NCBI GenBank assembly: GCA_013399855.1 | Contig: VXAY01012530.1 | Span: forward strand, 6,979,505 to 7,043,504 | DNA from: Oxyruncus cristatus | Taxonomy: Eukaryota > Chordata > Aves > Passeriformes > Cotingidae | Direction: 5' to 3' | DNA length: 64,000 bases | In this document: in pieces, positions 1-13,123 of the stretch | How positions within the stretch are numbered: position 1 is the stretch's first letter | Layout: each line of letters opens with the position of its first letter | Translations under genes and position numbers: made by a program | Notes under the pieces: model-generated | The model's input: the letters and a program-made list of their open reading frames with translations, nothing else | What the model was told of the DNA's origin: nothing | Database searches by the model: none

Positions 1-1280
1 GACATTTCACGCTATAATGAGAGTGACATACTTGGTCCACCAAGGGAAGGAGGGGATACCAGGGGACTTGGTTTTCAGAGCCTAAGCTGATGTGACTATC
101 AGGAAGCTAGAACTTCCCATACCTGCAACAGCAATTGTATGAGGCAGCCCATCACATTTCCTGCAGAGAACTCTCTTATGAAGGATTAGCACCACAGCCC
201 TGTAATTAGCAGCACAATCTTTCTAAGAGAGCTTCCCAAATTAACCAGTGTGGCTACAGCACCTGATCTCCCTGTTTACCAGCTCCCACAGACTAGGGCC
301 TTACTCTGACCATGTGAATTAAGTACAAACCCACCAGTGGCCATCAATTCACAACTGTTTCACAACCAGCTGCATAAGTCTGGGATGACACTGTGGTGGC
401 AGGCCCTCCTACCTCTGACCACACCTCTCGATGTCCATGATCCCATTTTTAACTTAGAAGCTCCTATCTACCAGGTGGTGCAGCAAAACATGGTTCAGAG
501 TCAACAGGTTTTCTAGGATGGCATTGTCTGGGACAAGCAGGAGCAAATCCTTTTAGTTCTCCTTTCTCTTACCACACCCTAATTTAAACACATTCCCTTC
601 TGGCTTAATTGTCTGCCCATTTCTTCCACAGGTGCACATGTACTCCTAGCTTAAAAATGGGGTCAGAGAAGGATGCAATGCTCGCAGCCATCTAAGCCAG
701 GCTGAACTTGATTTTCTGCCTTCAGTCACTCTGCTAAGAGATAACAGTACATAACGCCAAATATCAGATAGGCCTCTCTCAGTCTTTCTTTATGGAGAAC
801 CATAAATCAAAGGCAAACTAGTGAGGCAAGAATTACAAGGGCCTTGCCTTCTCTCCTGCAAGTGCTGGTGGGATGGCTGCTGTGGCTTGGAATGTACCCG
901 TAAAGGTTGAATGTATCTGGGGACACCAGCCCAAGAGGAAAGGCCCCCTCCAGAGGAAAGTCTTCAGACCAAAGAAATGTTGACGTGGTTTGCTAGACTG
1001 CTGAAGTTTGATCCAACATATGTTGAAACCAACTGAAACACTCCCACTAACATCTCTGTGTGCTAGATTGAAGTCTAAAAACAATAGAACATTTAATTTA
1101 CACTAAGGAGAAATTTCACCATAAACAGAAAACAGTGTAGCTGGTTATGGGCTGGCACCACACACCACCTTTAAATGTCATTAACTCCTTGCACAGAACT
1201 GGTTGATGGAAGTGGACAGGAAGTTACTGAGATGATGTTTTGCATGGCTGTTATCTTTCTCTTCATCTTAGTTAACTATT
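1..1280. other. Intergenic, no gene recognised
   Basis: Mixed-composition unique DNA. The open frames are short and unlike any family I know, and I see no repeat signature. The boundary with the CR1 element to the right is soft: the last 20-30 bases before 1281 may already be decayed CR1. Confidence 0.6.
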
Positions 1281-3523
1281 ATGAAAGAGACCCTGGAGGG
1301 GCTGGTTGGGAAGGCAAATCTCAAGGGATGCGTTGGCTACAGTGACCATAAAATGATGGAGTTCAAGACCCTTCAGACAACAGGAAGGTTACACAGCAAA
1401 CTTGCTGCTCTGGACTTCAGGAGAGCTGACTTTGGCCTCTTCAGGGATCTACTTGGTAAAATACCCTGGGATAAAACCCTGGAGGGAAGAGGAGCCCAAG
1501 AAAGCTGGTTGATACTCAAGGATCACCTCCTCCAAGCTCAGGAGTGATGCCAAGCTCAGAAGTTTGGCAAAAATACCAGGAGCTCATGAACAAACTCAAA
1601 TACAAAAAGGAAGCCTACACAGATTGGAAGGAGGGGCAGGTAGACTGGAAGGAGTACAGAAAGATTAGCCAAACAGCCACAAATCAGGTTATGAAAGCTA
1701 AAGCCCTGATAAAATTAAACATGACCAGGGACATCAAGGGCAATGACAAAAGCTTCTATAGGTACACTGGTGATAAAAGCAAAACTAGGGAAAATGTGGG
1801 CCCTCTCCAGAAGGAAATGGTAGTCTTGGTAACCCAGAACATGGAGAAGGCTGAGGAACTCAATGACATTTTTGTTCTCAGTCTTCACGAGAAAGTGCTC
1901 CAGCCACATTGCCTGAGGCACAGAAGGGAAAGGCAGGGATTGGGAGAATGTAGAACCACCCATTATAGGAGTAAATGAGGTTTCAGACCAACTAAGGAAC
2001 CTGAAGATGCAGAAGTCCATGGGACCTGATGGGATGCATCCATGGGTCCTGGGGGAACTGGTGGAGGAACTAGCTAGGCCACTATCCATCATATTTGAGA
2101 AGCTGTTGCAGTCTGGTGAAGTTCCCACCTACTAGAAAAGGGAAAATATAACCTCATTTTTGAAAAAGGGAAGAAAAGTAAGACTCAGGAATCTACAAGC
2201 CAGTCAGTCTCATCACAGTGTATAGTAAGATCATGGAACAGATCTTCCTAGAAGCTATGTTACAGCACTTGGAATATGAGACAATATAGCTTTACTAAGG
2301 GCAAATCATTCCTGACCAATCTGGTGGCCTTCTATGATGGGGTTACAGTGATGGTGGATGAGGGAAGAGGGACTGACACCATCTACCTGGACTTATGCAA
2401 AGCATTTGACACTGTCCTACACGATATCCCTGTCTCTAAATTGGAGAGACATGTGTTTGACACATGGCCACTCAGTGGATAAGGAATTACCTGGGTGGGC
2501 ACACTCAAAGAGCTGTGGTCAGTGCCTCAATGTCCAAGTGGAGACCAGGGACAAGTGGTGTTCAGCAGCATTTGGAATTGGGACCAGCACTGTTTTACAT
2601 CTTCATTTGTGACATGAACAGTGGGATTGAGTGCGCCCTCGGACGGTTTGCCAATGACTCTAAGCTGTGTGGTGTAATTGACACACTGGAGGAAAGGGAT
2701 GCCATGCAGAGGGACCTTGATAAGCCTGAGAGATGAGCCTGTGCCCAGCCTCATGAAGTTCAACAAGGTCAGTCATAAGATCCTTCAGCTTCATTGGGGT
2801 GATCCCAAACACAAGTAGAGGCTGGGTGGAGACTGGAGTGAGAGCAGCCCTGAGGAGAAGGACTTGGGAGTGTTGGTGGACAAGATGCTTGATATGACCC
2901 GGCAATGTGCTCTTGCAGCCCAGAAACCCAACAGTATTCAGGGCTGCATAAAAAGAAGTGTGAGCAGCAGGTCGAGGGAGCCCCTCCCCTCTGGGCTTGT
3001 GAGACCCCGCTGCAGCTCTGCACTCAGCTCTGAGGCCCCAACATAAGAAGGATATGGACCTATTGGAGCGAGTCCAGAGGAGGCCAATGAGGATGATTAG
3101 AAGGTGGAGCACCTCTCCTATGATGACAGTCTGAGAGAGTTGGGGCTGTTCAGCCTGGAAAAGACTGTGGGGAGGTCATAGAGCATCTTCCACTGCCAAA
3201 AGGGGACCAATGAGAGAGCTGGAGAGGGACTTTTTACAAGGGCATGAAGTGATAGGACAAGGCAGAATGGCTTTAAACTGAAAGGAAGTAGGTTTAGATG
3301 AGATATTAGGAAGAAATTTTTTACTGTGAGGTTGTTGAGGCACTGGAACAGGTTGCCCAGACAAGTTGTGGGTGCCCCATCCCTGCAAGTGTTCAAGGCC
3401 AGATTGGATGGGACTTTGAGCAACCTGCTCTAGTGGAAGGTGTTCCCATCCATGGCAAGAGGTTTGGAACGAGATGATCTTTATGGTCCCTTCCAACCCA
3501 AACCGTTCTAGGATTCTATGATT
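1281..3523 (+). mobile_element. CR1 LINE, 5'-truncated, with broken ORF2 (reverse transcriptase)
   Basis: A degraded copy of the bird non-LTR retrotransposon CR1. The family's ORF2 encodes an endonuclease and a reverse transcriptase that copies the RNA into target DNA. The copy begins in the linker after the endonuclease (SDHKMMEF at about 1340, LDFRRADFGLF at about 1422). It continues through [16 protein letters not shown] (about 2289-2336), palm motif [10 protein letters not shown] (2384-2410), the GPALF block near 2590 and palm motif C near 2647, and ends with the CR1 3' end at about 3455-3523 (GGTCCCTTCCAACCCAAACC, then TTCTATGATTT). It is dead. There is a stop at 1545-1547, a TAG at 2133-2135 where the family has Trp, and frame changes near 1545, 1910 and 2463. 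Motif C, normally FADD, reads F-A-N-D: the codon at 2653-2655 is AAT, so the first catalytic aspartate is lost. A full CR1 is about 4.5 kb, so roughly half remains, as expected from 5' truncation during insertion. Confidence 0.95.
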
Positions 3524-5180
3524 TCTGGAGGCCATTTCAGATACTATTATACTGAATTAAACTTTAAAACTGTTTATCCTGATGAATAGATGTTAAACAC
3601 TCCAATTCAGCTTTCAAAGAAGTTCTTAGTAAAAAAAGGTTCTTCATGATTGCAGAAAGCTTAATAGCACAACACCCTGGAAATTGTACTGTGGGAAAAC
3701 TTCCAAACAAAACACAGCAGTAAACTTCACCAATTTGATGTTATCAAAGTAAAGGAAAACGGTGACATGACACTTACAGTTCTTTGACATTATAAATACA
3801 TGCCAAATTGTCATTAATTACATACAATTACCATTCAGAAATGTTACCTTGGTCCACATACTTAAGGCTACAACACCTGCTCTGTCTGGCTTTTCATAAC
3901 TTACGTAAAAGCCACCTTTTGTAGACTTTTCTGTTTTGGCACTTGGCTGATTTCCTTTGCTCAGCATGTGTTCCAACTGGGGTAAATATTGAGGTCAGTA
4001 TATAAGTATCATGATGGACAACAGCTCTAGCTGCAGTATGTCTACTCTCCATAAATCCAGTTAAATAAGACAGGATTGCACTGCAGATCAAGTGTTACGT
4101 CTATAGAGAAAACTTTCCTCGCAAGTAAAACCGAAGTTGCACCTGTGTGTGTCTGAACTGGGGAGGCAGTAGGGCCAACTCGAACATCACAATCATCTTA
4201 GCACCAAATTAGTCTCTTAGTCCATGAGATATTTTTAACTCATGCCTTTGTGCTCCCTCTCGTAACTTCTGAGTGCCTGTGCAGTGGGAGGGTGGCTGGT
4301 GTGACGGATCCAGCATATTACTTAATATTCTGCAGTCCTACTCAGTAAGAGATCACAACCTTATTTTTAGAAGAAAATATAAAAATACAATTCAACTGCA
4401 AGCATAATGAAAAGAAATATCAGGAAATCTGTACTCAGAAATGTGTTATATTTGTTTTCAGTTCAAATATGCTCCTCTTACTAAGTATATTTTTTCCAAT
4501 ACAACTCTCTGCAAAGTTCTTTATGGTCCTGAAAAGGAAAATAATATGCAAAACCATTAAGGAAAGAAGTTGTAGTTGTAACTATTAATCCACTCAACTA
4601 AGTATAGATCAGCAAACCCACAAGCTGTCAGGTTTTCAAATTGTACCAAAATTTGTCAAGTATATCCTCATAATTACATGTAATAACTGTCATGTGAAAT
4701 TTCTTTTTATTCTTTTTTGCCATTCTTACCAACTAACCTGTAAACTGTTCAACTGTAAGTCAAAGCCTTCTGCTAGTTTACCAAACTGCCTGAAACATAA
4801 ACCACAATTTCCTTTGGGCAACTTAATCCCAAAATATTAATAATAATAATCAAATACAACTTACAAACCTAAAATATTACTATTAAAATGTTAATAAAGA
4901 ATAACAAAAAAGTTCCAGCACAAAAGTACGTATGAAACTAAAATATGTTTGTTATAAAATAATGAGAACTAATTATAATGAAAACTCAGCTGATATCCAG
5001 CCCTCATGACTACAGCAGATTAAGAAATGTCTAAGCCTGGCAAGCTTTGGGCTATGCTGTGTGGAACTGGCTGTTCTTATAACACTGAAAAAGATTTTTT
5101 TTTTTTCTCCCTCCCTGTCAACAGGAATTTCGTGGTTTAAAACAGAAAAGGTCATAAACTTTTTATTTTTTCTTATTCAT
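3524..5180. other. Intergenic, AT-rich, no gene recognised
   Basis: AT-rich DNA with an ATA/TAA triplet run near 4836-4851 and a T run near 5093-5106. I see no coding or repeat signal I can name. Confidence 0.6.
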
Positions 5181-5392
5181 TAATTAAATCCAGGTTAGGC
5201 GCCAAGAAGAACGTATTCGAGTGGGGACAGTAAAACACTGGCATAAACTGTCAGGGAGGGGCATGACAGAGTTGCCATATTTGCTGGGCGTTAAGAATTG
5301 TTTAGCAAGTGCTAATCTCATCACTCAGATGAGAGTCTGAATGGGGTGATCCCCTGAGGTCCTTTCCAACCTAAATTGTTCTATGATTTTAA
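5181..5392 (+). mobile_element. CR1 LINE 3'-end fragment, old
   Basis: About 210 bp matching the last part of a CR1: a diverged version of the AGGAAGAAC...GTGGGGACAGT block, then GATCCCCTGAGGTCCTTTCC AACC and TTCTATGATTTT at 5379-5392. It is more diverged than the copies at 9 kb or 48 kb, so probably older. No reading frame survives. Confidence 0.75.
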
Positions 5393-8300
5393 ATTTGTGT
5401 CGAGAAAAATACCGATAGTAGTGATCCTGCCTTGAGACAAGAACTTGGGGCTGGTCAACCTTTTGAATTATTCATCAAACCAGTGATTTGATTAGGTGGT
5501 TTCTCCATGTTAATTATGTCTGAACATCCACCCAGCTTTACATGGGAGGGATTTTCCTTTGCATTGCACATGCTTTTCGGCTGCAGGTAAGCCAACAAAG
5601 GGCCTAGACCATAGCAGAGGAGAGCAAAGAACCCCAGCAGCAGGATGAGAGTCTGAGGGCACAGGAAAGAAAAAATGGCCAGAAGCGGGATCCTGTCTTG
5701 CAAAATTTACAGTGGTCTTTGACAATGAGCAATTCTGACATTAAGAAAAGGAATTTATCAGGAAAAAGTGGTCCACGTTGGAATGAAGATTGTATCTCTT
5801 ATCTAATGAATTTACCAAAATATTGTCTTCTGTTCAAAAGACTTAATCTAATTATTTAGGATTACATCAGTATTTGGTTCTACTATATATAGAGGGCAAG
5901 TGAAACTCAGTATAAATACTAGAAGAGCCTAAAATCCAACTGGTCTGTAAAAAGCTCATGTACAGGTTCAGCAAGATAGCTTCACAATTTTCCAAGTCAC
6001 TGAAGCAGTGAAGATATCAGTTGTTTGAAGAGAGGGCTAACTGGCTGCTGCCTTTTTTTTAATCCTGTATTTTGGTTTTGGGTTTTTTTCAGTTGTAAGG
6101 AGACATTAGCAAAATTACTTAGGTGATTTTAAATGTATGTTTACATTTATAGAAGCTTTAGTAAGTGTAAAGATACTTCTAAAATGCATGTCTTCCTGGA
6201 AAAGATGAAAACATTTTATTCAAATTGGAAAAAATACTTTAAATGTTATTTTTTTCCATTTTAACTATAATGGTCCGTGTTTACAGTACTCCAGCAGCTT
6301 CCAAGGTTCACTGAAGATAAAGAATAACTACTTATAATTAAGGATTTCACGTGAATTTTTCTATGCACCATCCAACTTTGAAAATTGCAGGTTTCCTACC
6401 ACCCAGCATTGCCACTTTAGTGGCAGATTGGAACACTATTACTTAACATCTCAAGGATGGTTAATATTTTTCATTGCTTTTTAACAGAAAACAGAAAGCA
6501 TTTACTCAAAGGAAATGCTGGTGTAAGAGAACATTAATTGAGTATCCTCTCTATATAAGTATGAATAGTACTAATAGTATTACTCTGTATTGAAGGTCCA
6601 TTAATGGAGCTTGAATGAATTTATTTACCTCTCCCCAAAACAATGAGTGCTCTCTGTATAAGACGTCCTGAGTAACCTGAGAAAGATGCATAAATTTAAG
6701 TATGCTAAGTATTTGGTTAGTAGAAAATGTGTGGTCATTAGGTTTTACTTACTGTTTGATTTTGCTGTGATATTTAAAGCTTGTTTCCTTAATAATTTAA
6801 AACATTGGTGAAAATTAAGTGAAAGCAAGGGCGGAAAAATTTTTCTTTTGTCTCCTGGAAAAACCGTTAGCTTCATCAGCAGAGAAGAGATTGGGGCAAT
6901 TTATCTAATATGGAAATATCTCTCTCTAAAATGCAACTAGTAGTGATAGTAAACACTATAAACCAGCGTAGACAAATTATGGAAAGGGTGAAAAAAAACC
7001 TGACCCTTTTCTTTTATTGAACTAAGTTTGTTCTTTTCTTTTATTGAACTAAATTTTGATTTGGGAAAGGGCTTTTTCACAGAAAAAAATTATAGTGAAT
7101 GCAGAACCAATTTTTTATTCCAAGAATTTGAATTGATCAGCCTGTTATTAGAAATCTAGCAAACACGTTTCTCCAGGATGAAAAATTTCCGTGGTACATA
7201 CTCCAATCAGGATGCTGGATTGACTGCTCAAAGACAGACTTGTGTGATATATCAGTTTCCACTGCCATGGACTTATACTTATTGGAAACATTTGAAAAAA
7301 TAATGAAATTTAAATGTCTGCCTCTTTGAATAATTGCTAAAAATTATTATCTCCTGCATAAGTCTGTAAGAAAAATTATTATCTTTTCTTAGAATTTTTT
7401 GACACCGGGAAATCAATATAATCAATTATCTGTAAGCCTGCAAAATCTGATTGATTTAATAAAAGCTCTATATTGCTGAATGCTTCCATATAGACTGAAT
7501 CAGACATTTGCTAAGAGGAACTGTCACACACTGCACAGAATCCGTGTTGCAGAATTATTGAGTCTTAACTGTGCACAGGACTGTCTTACTCACACAGTCA
7601 GTTGAAGTTGTCTACAAGGGGTGGCTAAGCAGAAAAAATCTCATTTTTGAGTCTGAATGTCTAGTTGATGGTAAATTTGCAATATTCATTAAATCTCAGT
7701 AATCGTGAGGGGAAGCTTTTAGAATGATGGAAAAGGACTGGGAAGTTGTAACAGAACGAGATCTTTTCTGAGTTGCTCTGTCTCAGCAATCAGGACAGAA
7801 GAAGGATAGGCAAAGGATATCCAAAGAATGGAAAGGAATAGGAAATCAAGGGTTAAGAAGGCTGACAAAAGCCTGGCAGGGCTTAGATGGCTGAACATAC
7901 TTGGGTGTTACGTTCATGCATATCTGCGATCCTTCTGTATTTTCTCTGTGAGTGAAATTTAGGTTAGAGGGAAGACAACACATGCTTACATAATAGTGCT
8001 GTGCTGAACCTCCATGTAAATAACTTATGCTACTGTACATTTTCTGAAGAGTGAAATATAAGCACAGATTCCCACGGGGAGGTTGGAAAGACCTTAGCCA
8101 CTGGTTTTAGCTCCATTTCACCTACTCCACTGTAACACTGGTGGCTCCTATATCTGTTAACAGTGCTGCAACTTCGCCCTAACACTTACAGGGCCAAAGG
8201 GAAGCTACACTGTTGCGCTGCAGTCAGGTCAGTGTGCATGTTTGTGTTTTCTTTCCTCTCCTGACCGTTAGCATCTCTTTCATGTAAGCCAATACTGATT

Positions 8301-9039
8301 CAGTGCCTCAACACAGGGACTGAGAGCAGCCATTCCAGGCTGCGTTTGCCCCTGATCAAAAGAGCACATCGTTTCACTAGGACTTGCATGTGTGCTCAGC
8401 AAGGAGTGGGACTGAGAGGTAGTGCTAGTTTCAGAGGACTGGATGGAAAGTAATGAAAATGCTTAATTTGTGATAGCAGCTGCAGGCTTTCAGAATGTCA
8501 CTGCTAATGTTTCTCCAATAACCCCGTTACTGCAGACATCTAGTCAGTGGTTCAATGCCTAAATCCTACCCAGTCCTAACAAATCAGCAACATGTGCTCT
8601 CAAGGGCTGGGTAAAGCTTTCTCATTAGCCAACATGTGGAGAGGCAGGGGTATTCATCAGGGCTTGATAAGATATTGTACTGGACATAAACACTACCACA
8701 GCAAGTTATAAAGTGTTTTTTTAAAGAAGGAAGAGCAATCATAAATATGAACAGCACAAGAAAAGTCTGTTCTTGAGCTCAGTAGCCAGCAATATTTTCC
8801 CATTGCTGATCACAGACACTAAGGGCTCATGGCTTTACCCAGCTGCTTGAGCAGGCTGGATCACCTACTTCAAACAAAGACCCTGAAGAGATCCCAGTTC
8901 TGCCCAAGAGGTGGCAGGGACACAGAGGGTGCTCTTCATGGGCTGAGGAATTCAGGAAGCCAGCTGACTTGAAGAGAAACATGAATATCAATAAGAAGAC
9001 CATGAAGACACAGAGGCGCAGCCTTTGCAGGCACAAGGG
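5393..9039. other. Intergenic, AT-rich, no gene recognised
   Basis: Low-complexity AT-rich DNA. The only internal structure I see is the short tandem duplication at 7006-7052. The stretch 8820-9039 is somewhat GC-richer and abuts the next CR1, but I could not match it to CR1. Confidence 0.6.
7006..7052. repeat. Tandem duplication, 27-bp period
   Basis: The 20-mer CTTTTCTTTTATTGAACTAA occurs at 7006-7025 and again, identical, at 7033-7052, with seven bases between. This is a small recent-looking replication-slippage duplication. Confidence 0.9.
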
Positions 9040-9458
9040 AGCCCTACGAGGAGCAGCTTAGGTCACTTGGTCTGTTCAGCCTGGAGAAGAGGAGATTGAG
9101 GGGAGACCTCATAGCTGTCTACAGCTTCCTCACAAGGGGAAGCAGAGGGATAGACACTGATCTTTTCTCTCTGGTGACCAGTGACAGGACCCAAGAAAAT
9201 GGTCTGAAGCCGTGTCAAAGGAGGTTTAGGTCGGATATTAGGAAAAGGTTCTTCCCCCAAACGGTGGTTGGGCACTGGGACAGGCTCCCCAGGGAAATGG
9301 TCACAGCACCAAGCCTGACAGAGCTCAAGAAGCATTTAGACAACACTCTCGGGTACATGGTGTGATTCTTGCATGTCCTGCACAGGGCCAGTGGTTGGAC
9401 TCAGTGGTCCTTGTGGGTTCTTTCCAACTCAGGATATTCTATGACTCTGTGATTCTAG
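9040..9458 (+). mobile_element. CR1 LINE 3'-end fragment (CR1-X-like tail)
   Basis: About 420 bp covering the C-terminal end of CR1 ORF2 and the 3' tail. An open frame from 9096 to 9362 keeps the family's tail: RGDLIAVYSFL, then DRTQENGLK, RRFRSDIRKRFF and HWDRLPREMV. The tail from 9395 reads TTGGACTCAGTGGTCC TTGTGGG, then CCAACTCAGGATATTCTATG, ending in TGATTCT at about 9456. This tail type is shared with the two tRNA-derived SINEs at 13.1 and 24.9 kb. The surviving reading frame and low decay suggest it is younger than the copy at 5.2 kb. Confidence 0.93.
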
Positions 9459-12400
9459 GTGTTTGGTCTGGAAAGCTGTCTATCAGAAGGTGTATATTAA
9501 ATCCAGAAAGATTGTGTGCACTCGTTAGTTCCTCATTTTAAAGAAGAATTGGGTCTAAGAGAATTTCTTTGACTTTGAGCAAAGATCTAAATGTCTCCTG
9601 CCAACAGTCTGCACATCTTTTTAAGGGACAAAGAATCTTGAGAATTATGATTAAAATAAGGACTAGGAAAGTTAGCAAAACACTGTGATTGAATTCTGAG
9701 TTGATCTTCAGTCCAATAACATTCATAAAGTGCACAATCACAAAATGCATCATATCAAAAGGAGACAATGCTCACATTTTTGACTGCACATGTTCATGAT
9801 ATTTAGTGTTCCAGATTCTGTTTTATGAATTTCCAGACAAATAGAAAGTCAGAACACATTTGATTTCAGAGATACTTGGCAGTCTAAGGCGAAGAACAGG
9901 AAGCAGATAAAGGCATAAGAGAAATTTTTAAAATTCAGAATGAGAAGGTGTTGGTAACTGTGATAATTTACACACTCGCAGACTGACTAAAGTTCTTCGA
10001 TATTGCTGGAAAGGAAAGTTTTTAATAGAAAAGTTGACCTTGAGAATATCTATGTGAGCTTTGTTCCAGCAAGAGAGAAAGAACAAAGGAACTCTGTTCA
10101 AAAACCTAGCAAGTGGCCCACAAGGTCAGTAGATTGCTCAGAAGTGCATATGCATATGCAGTCTGGTAGAAATAGTAGTGTAGTGTAGGAGCAGACTGTG
10201 AAGAGCCTGGAGAGCAAAGAGAAGTAGCTCATTATGTAGCTCACTAACCAAACACGAGGTTTTGTCAAGATGGACCCTGCAATCCAGCAGTGAAAAGCTG
10301 TCCCAGATCCTGCAAACTACGTAACTGGAGCACATTCTTTGAAGCGTGAGTTTCTCCTCATTGTAATGATTTGCTGGCAAATGTCTGATCAACTCTATCT
10401 AGAAGTTTTTAATACAACCTATAGAAAATGCTAATAAATTCATTAGAGGTTTTTCCAAAGCATTTCTTTCTTTCTTCAGATCTGGTCTGCTGAAAGATCC
10501 ATCGATGCAGCAGAGCCCATTATCTAATTCTAACAATTTGCTCCAAGTGAGTTTATTTTTTTGTGTTCCCAACAAGAATCCAAAATTCCAGTTTTTTATC
10601 TTGAGGTAAATACAGAAGATTTTGCAAGTCTAGTTGGGCTTCAGATGGAACCTCCAGTCCTCTGAATCTCGGGGATGTGCAGTTCATTACCCAGATGTGC
10701 AGGTCTGTCCCAGCAGCAGGCAGAGGGTATGGGACACTCAGGGCTGGGGAATTCTCATCAAGCCATGGAAACTCTCCAGAAGTATGGTAGCCTTCAGAAA
10801 TTGCTTCAGTAGTCTTTCCACAGAGGTTGTTCACAATTTTGTGGAGAAAGTTTGCCTCTGCTCCCACAGTATCAACTTTTTTCATCTGATGAGATCACTC
10901 ACTATTCAACATCCCAGTGAAATTTGTCAGTGGGTTTTAACATTTAAAAAGAAGGGTACTTAAAAATCACATTTAAGGAAGCATATGCATCTTTTTCCTA
11001 CATGGTGAGATACAGGATTTGTATTTCACTTGCAAATGTTGGTAACATTACCATGACCAGCAGAAAGAGAAAATCGTGATGATACAAAAGTCCAGAAAGG
11101 AACAGGAAGACATTTCTTAGAAATAGGAAAGAAACTGGTTTTAAATAGAATCAATAGTAAATGAGATTAAGAATTTTAAATATTTATTCCAAAACTGAAT
11201 AGTTTCTGCCATGATAAATAATGCATCTAGTGAGAAAAAAAATGGCATACCCAAGAGATTTCTTTTTTCATCCGTGTTACTCTGAATTGCTCTGACTGCA
11301 CAAAATAGCTGTAAGTGATGAAGTCTCGCTGAAGCAAGCAAATCACTGTGTGGCACACTTTAAAAATGCTAAGGACTAAATGTCCCCTTAGAATTTAAAG
11401 CAGGTGTCCGTACAGAGAAGCACAATATAGCAGAAAGTGGTGATCCAATTCCAAATCAGCAGCCCTGCTTCCATATTCCTCCCACACATCCTACCCAAAA
11501 CCAGGACATGAAGGAAAGCCAGCATTGGCCACCACTGCAGCCAGAGGACTGTATTCTTCATAGGGCTCCTAAAACAGCTTCTGTCCCTGCCCTCATCTCA
11601 GTAAAATCCCATTCCCATTCAGTGCAGGGAGCCAGCAGGAGCCTGTCACAAAGGAACTGGGAATACTGCATATACCACCTCTATTCACTGGGCATTTGGT
11701 TGGGTTGTGGCAGCTTATTTTTCACTCACAGAGTAATAGACATCAAATTCATAAGAAAGGACAGCACCCCTGCAACACAAGACAATGGCTTATAGATAAT
11801 CCACAGATGGGAAATACCTAAAAAATAGTTGAAATTAAAGCTAATGCTTTTTTTCCTAACAAGAAAATCTTTTTTTGAAGTAGCTAATAAATTAGCATGA
11901 AGAACATGCTGATGTCTTCATTGTTAAAACTCCAGACACTGCAATCCAGAGACTGTAATACTGCAACAATTTCAATTTGATTTAGTTTAAAATTTGTAAT
12001 TAATTTCTAGTCCTCTATGTTGAATATTTGTGTTATACAGATATCAAAAACAGGAAGTAAAAATAAGCAATTTTTTGTATTTCTTGTGTATTTGTTCATC
12101 TCGTGCTCTGATTCATGACTTTGGAATACTAAGAATTCTGCAAGACAGGGTAACATCTATGCGAATTGCATAAATACAGTAGGAAAACTTTGAATCAAGT
12201 ATAAACCAGTCTTTCTTATTCAAATGAACTCTAGTTCTAAATTTTCGTATTTCCACAGAATCTGCTTCTTTTCCACAATTTATGTTCTCAGATCCTGACA
12301 AGGCTATCCTTGCAGGCAGGCAGTAGCTGCAGAGGACATACAGTATAGCGCAGGGATCTAGGAGCCCATGCTTCTGGTTACACTGTATGGGGTTTTTTTT

Positions 12401-12749
12401 CTTCGAAGGATTTGTAATTAATCATCAAAATGAAGGTGACAAAAGTGAGTGTTATGATACCATTACCCAGCGTTTATTATAATGTATGAGTTCACACATT
12501 GCCCCAGTTTAGCTTCAATATAAAATTTTCAGCTTCAGGACCTCATAGATAACAAGATTAGCACATATTAATCCCTTAATCCTTTCTCTAATTGCTATGA
12601 AATCCAGAGTCATCAACAACTTCAGTCATTCTTGACCAGATTTTTTGTTGTATATCTGGTTTCATCATCTATGCTTGCATTTGTAGGCATAAACACTGTA
12701 AAGTGTGATAAAGCCCAGGTGAATGTTACCATTACATGAGTAATGTAAT
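9459..12749. other. Intergenic, no gene recognised
   Basis: Unique AT-rich DNA. The stretch 10,550-10,960 has overlapping short open frames on both strands, but none resembles a known protein. An octamer palindrome sits at 10,145. No other repeats recognised. Confidence 0.6.
10145..10160. promoter_or_regulatory. 16-bp perfect palindrome, near-match to POU/Oct MORE site
   Basis: TGCATATGCATATGCA is a perfect self-complementary palindrome. On each strand it contains 11 of the 12 bases of the MORE element (ATGCATATGCAT), a site known to bind POU-family factors as dimers. Binding is inference; a 16-bp palindrome in 64 kb may be chance or a short (ATGC)n-type slippage product. Confidence 0.3.
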
Positions 12750-12814
12750 GACTTTGGTTCAAATATGCTGTTCAGCTCACTCCTGTTTCAAAATGGCACT
12801 TTGAATGCCAAATG
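12750..12814. repeat. Copy A of an unexplained 65-bp repeated segment
   Basis: Nearly identical to 14,028-14,093: by hand, 58 of 65 aligned bases match with one single-base gap. The shared core includes TTCAGCTCAC and TTTCAAAATGGCACTTTGA. It lies 1.28 kb from its partner in the same orientation, with a SINE in between. It does not match CR1 or the SINE. Confidence 0.85.
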
Positions 12815-13123
12815 TTTTTTCTGAAGCAATTTACTATGGGAAGAAATTGCTATGTTCGAGAAGAATCAGGGAAAAAAATGTCTAAACTGACTATGCTTTA
12901 TAACAAGGGTTTCCAGATACATCCATTTGTTTAATGGGCTTCCTTTCAGTGCTGTTTCTGGTGGTGTTTCAATACTCTTCTAAGCCTCAGTAACTCTGAC
13001 TGGTTCACTACAGACTTTTGAATTGCTAGATAAGGCAAAAGTGGGTAACAGCTATTCACCCTTGCACTATCTAAACGCCTAAGGAAAAAACTTAATCTAT
13101 ATTTGGAGATTCCTCAGAATTTG

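Noticed and set aside
7006..7052. Direct repeats as a CRISPR array
   Set aside because: Only two units with a 7-base spacer in a vertebrate genome: simple tandem duplication.
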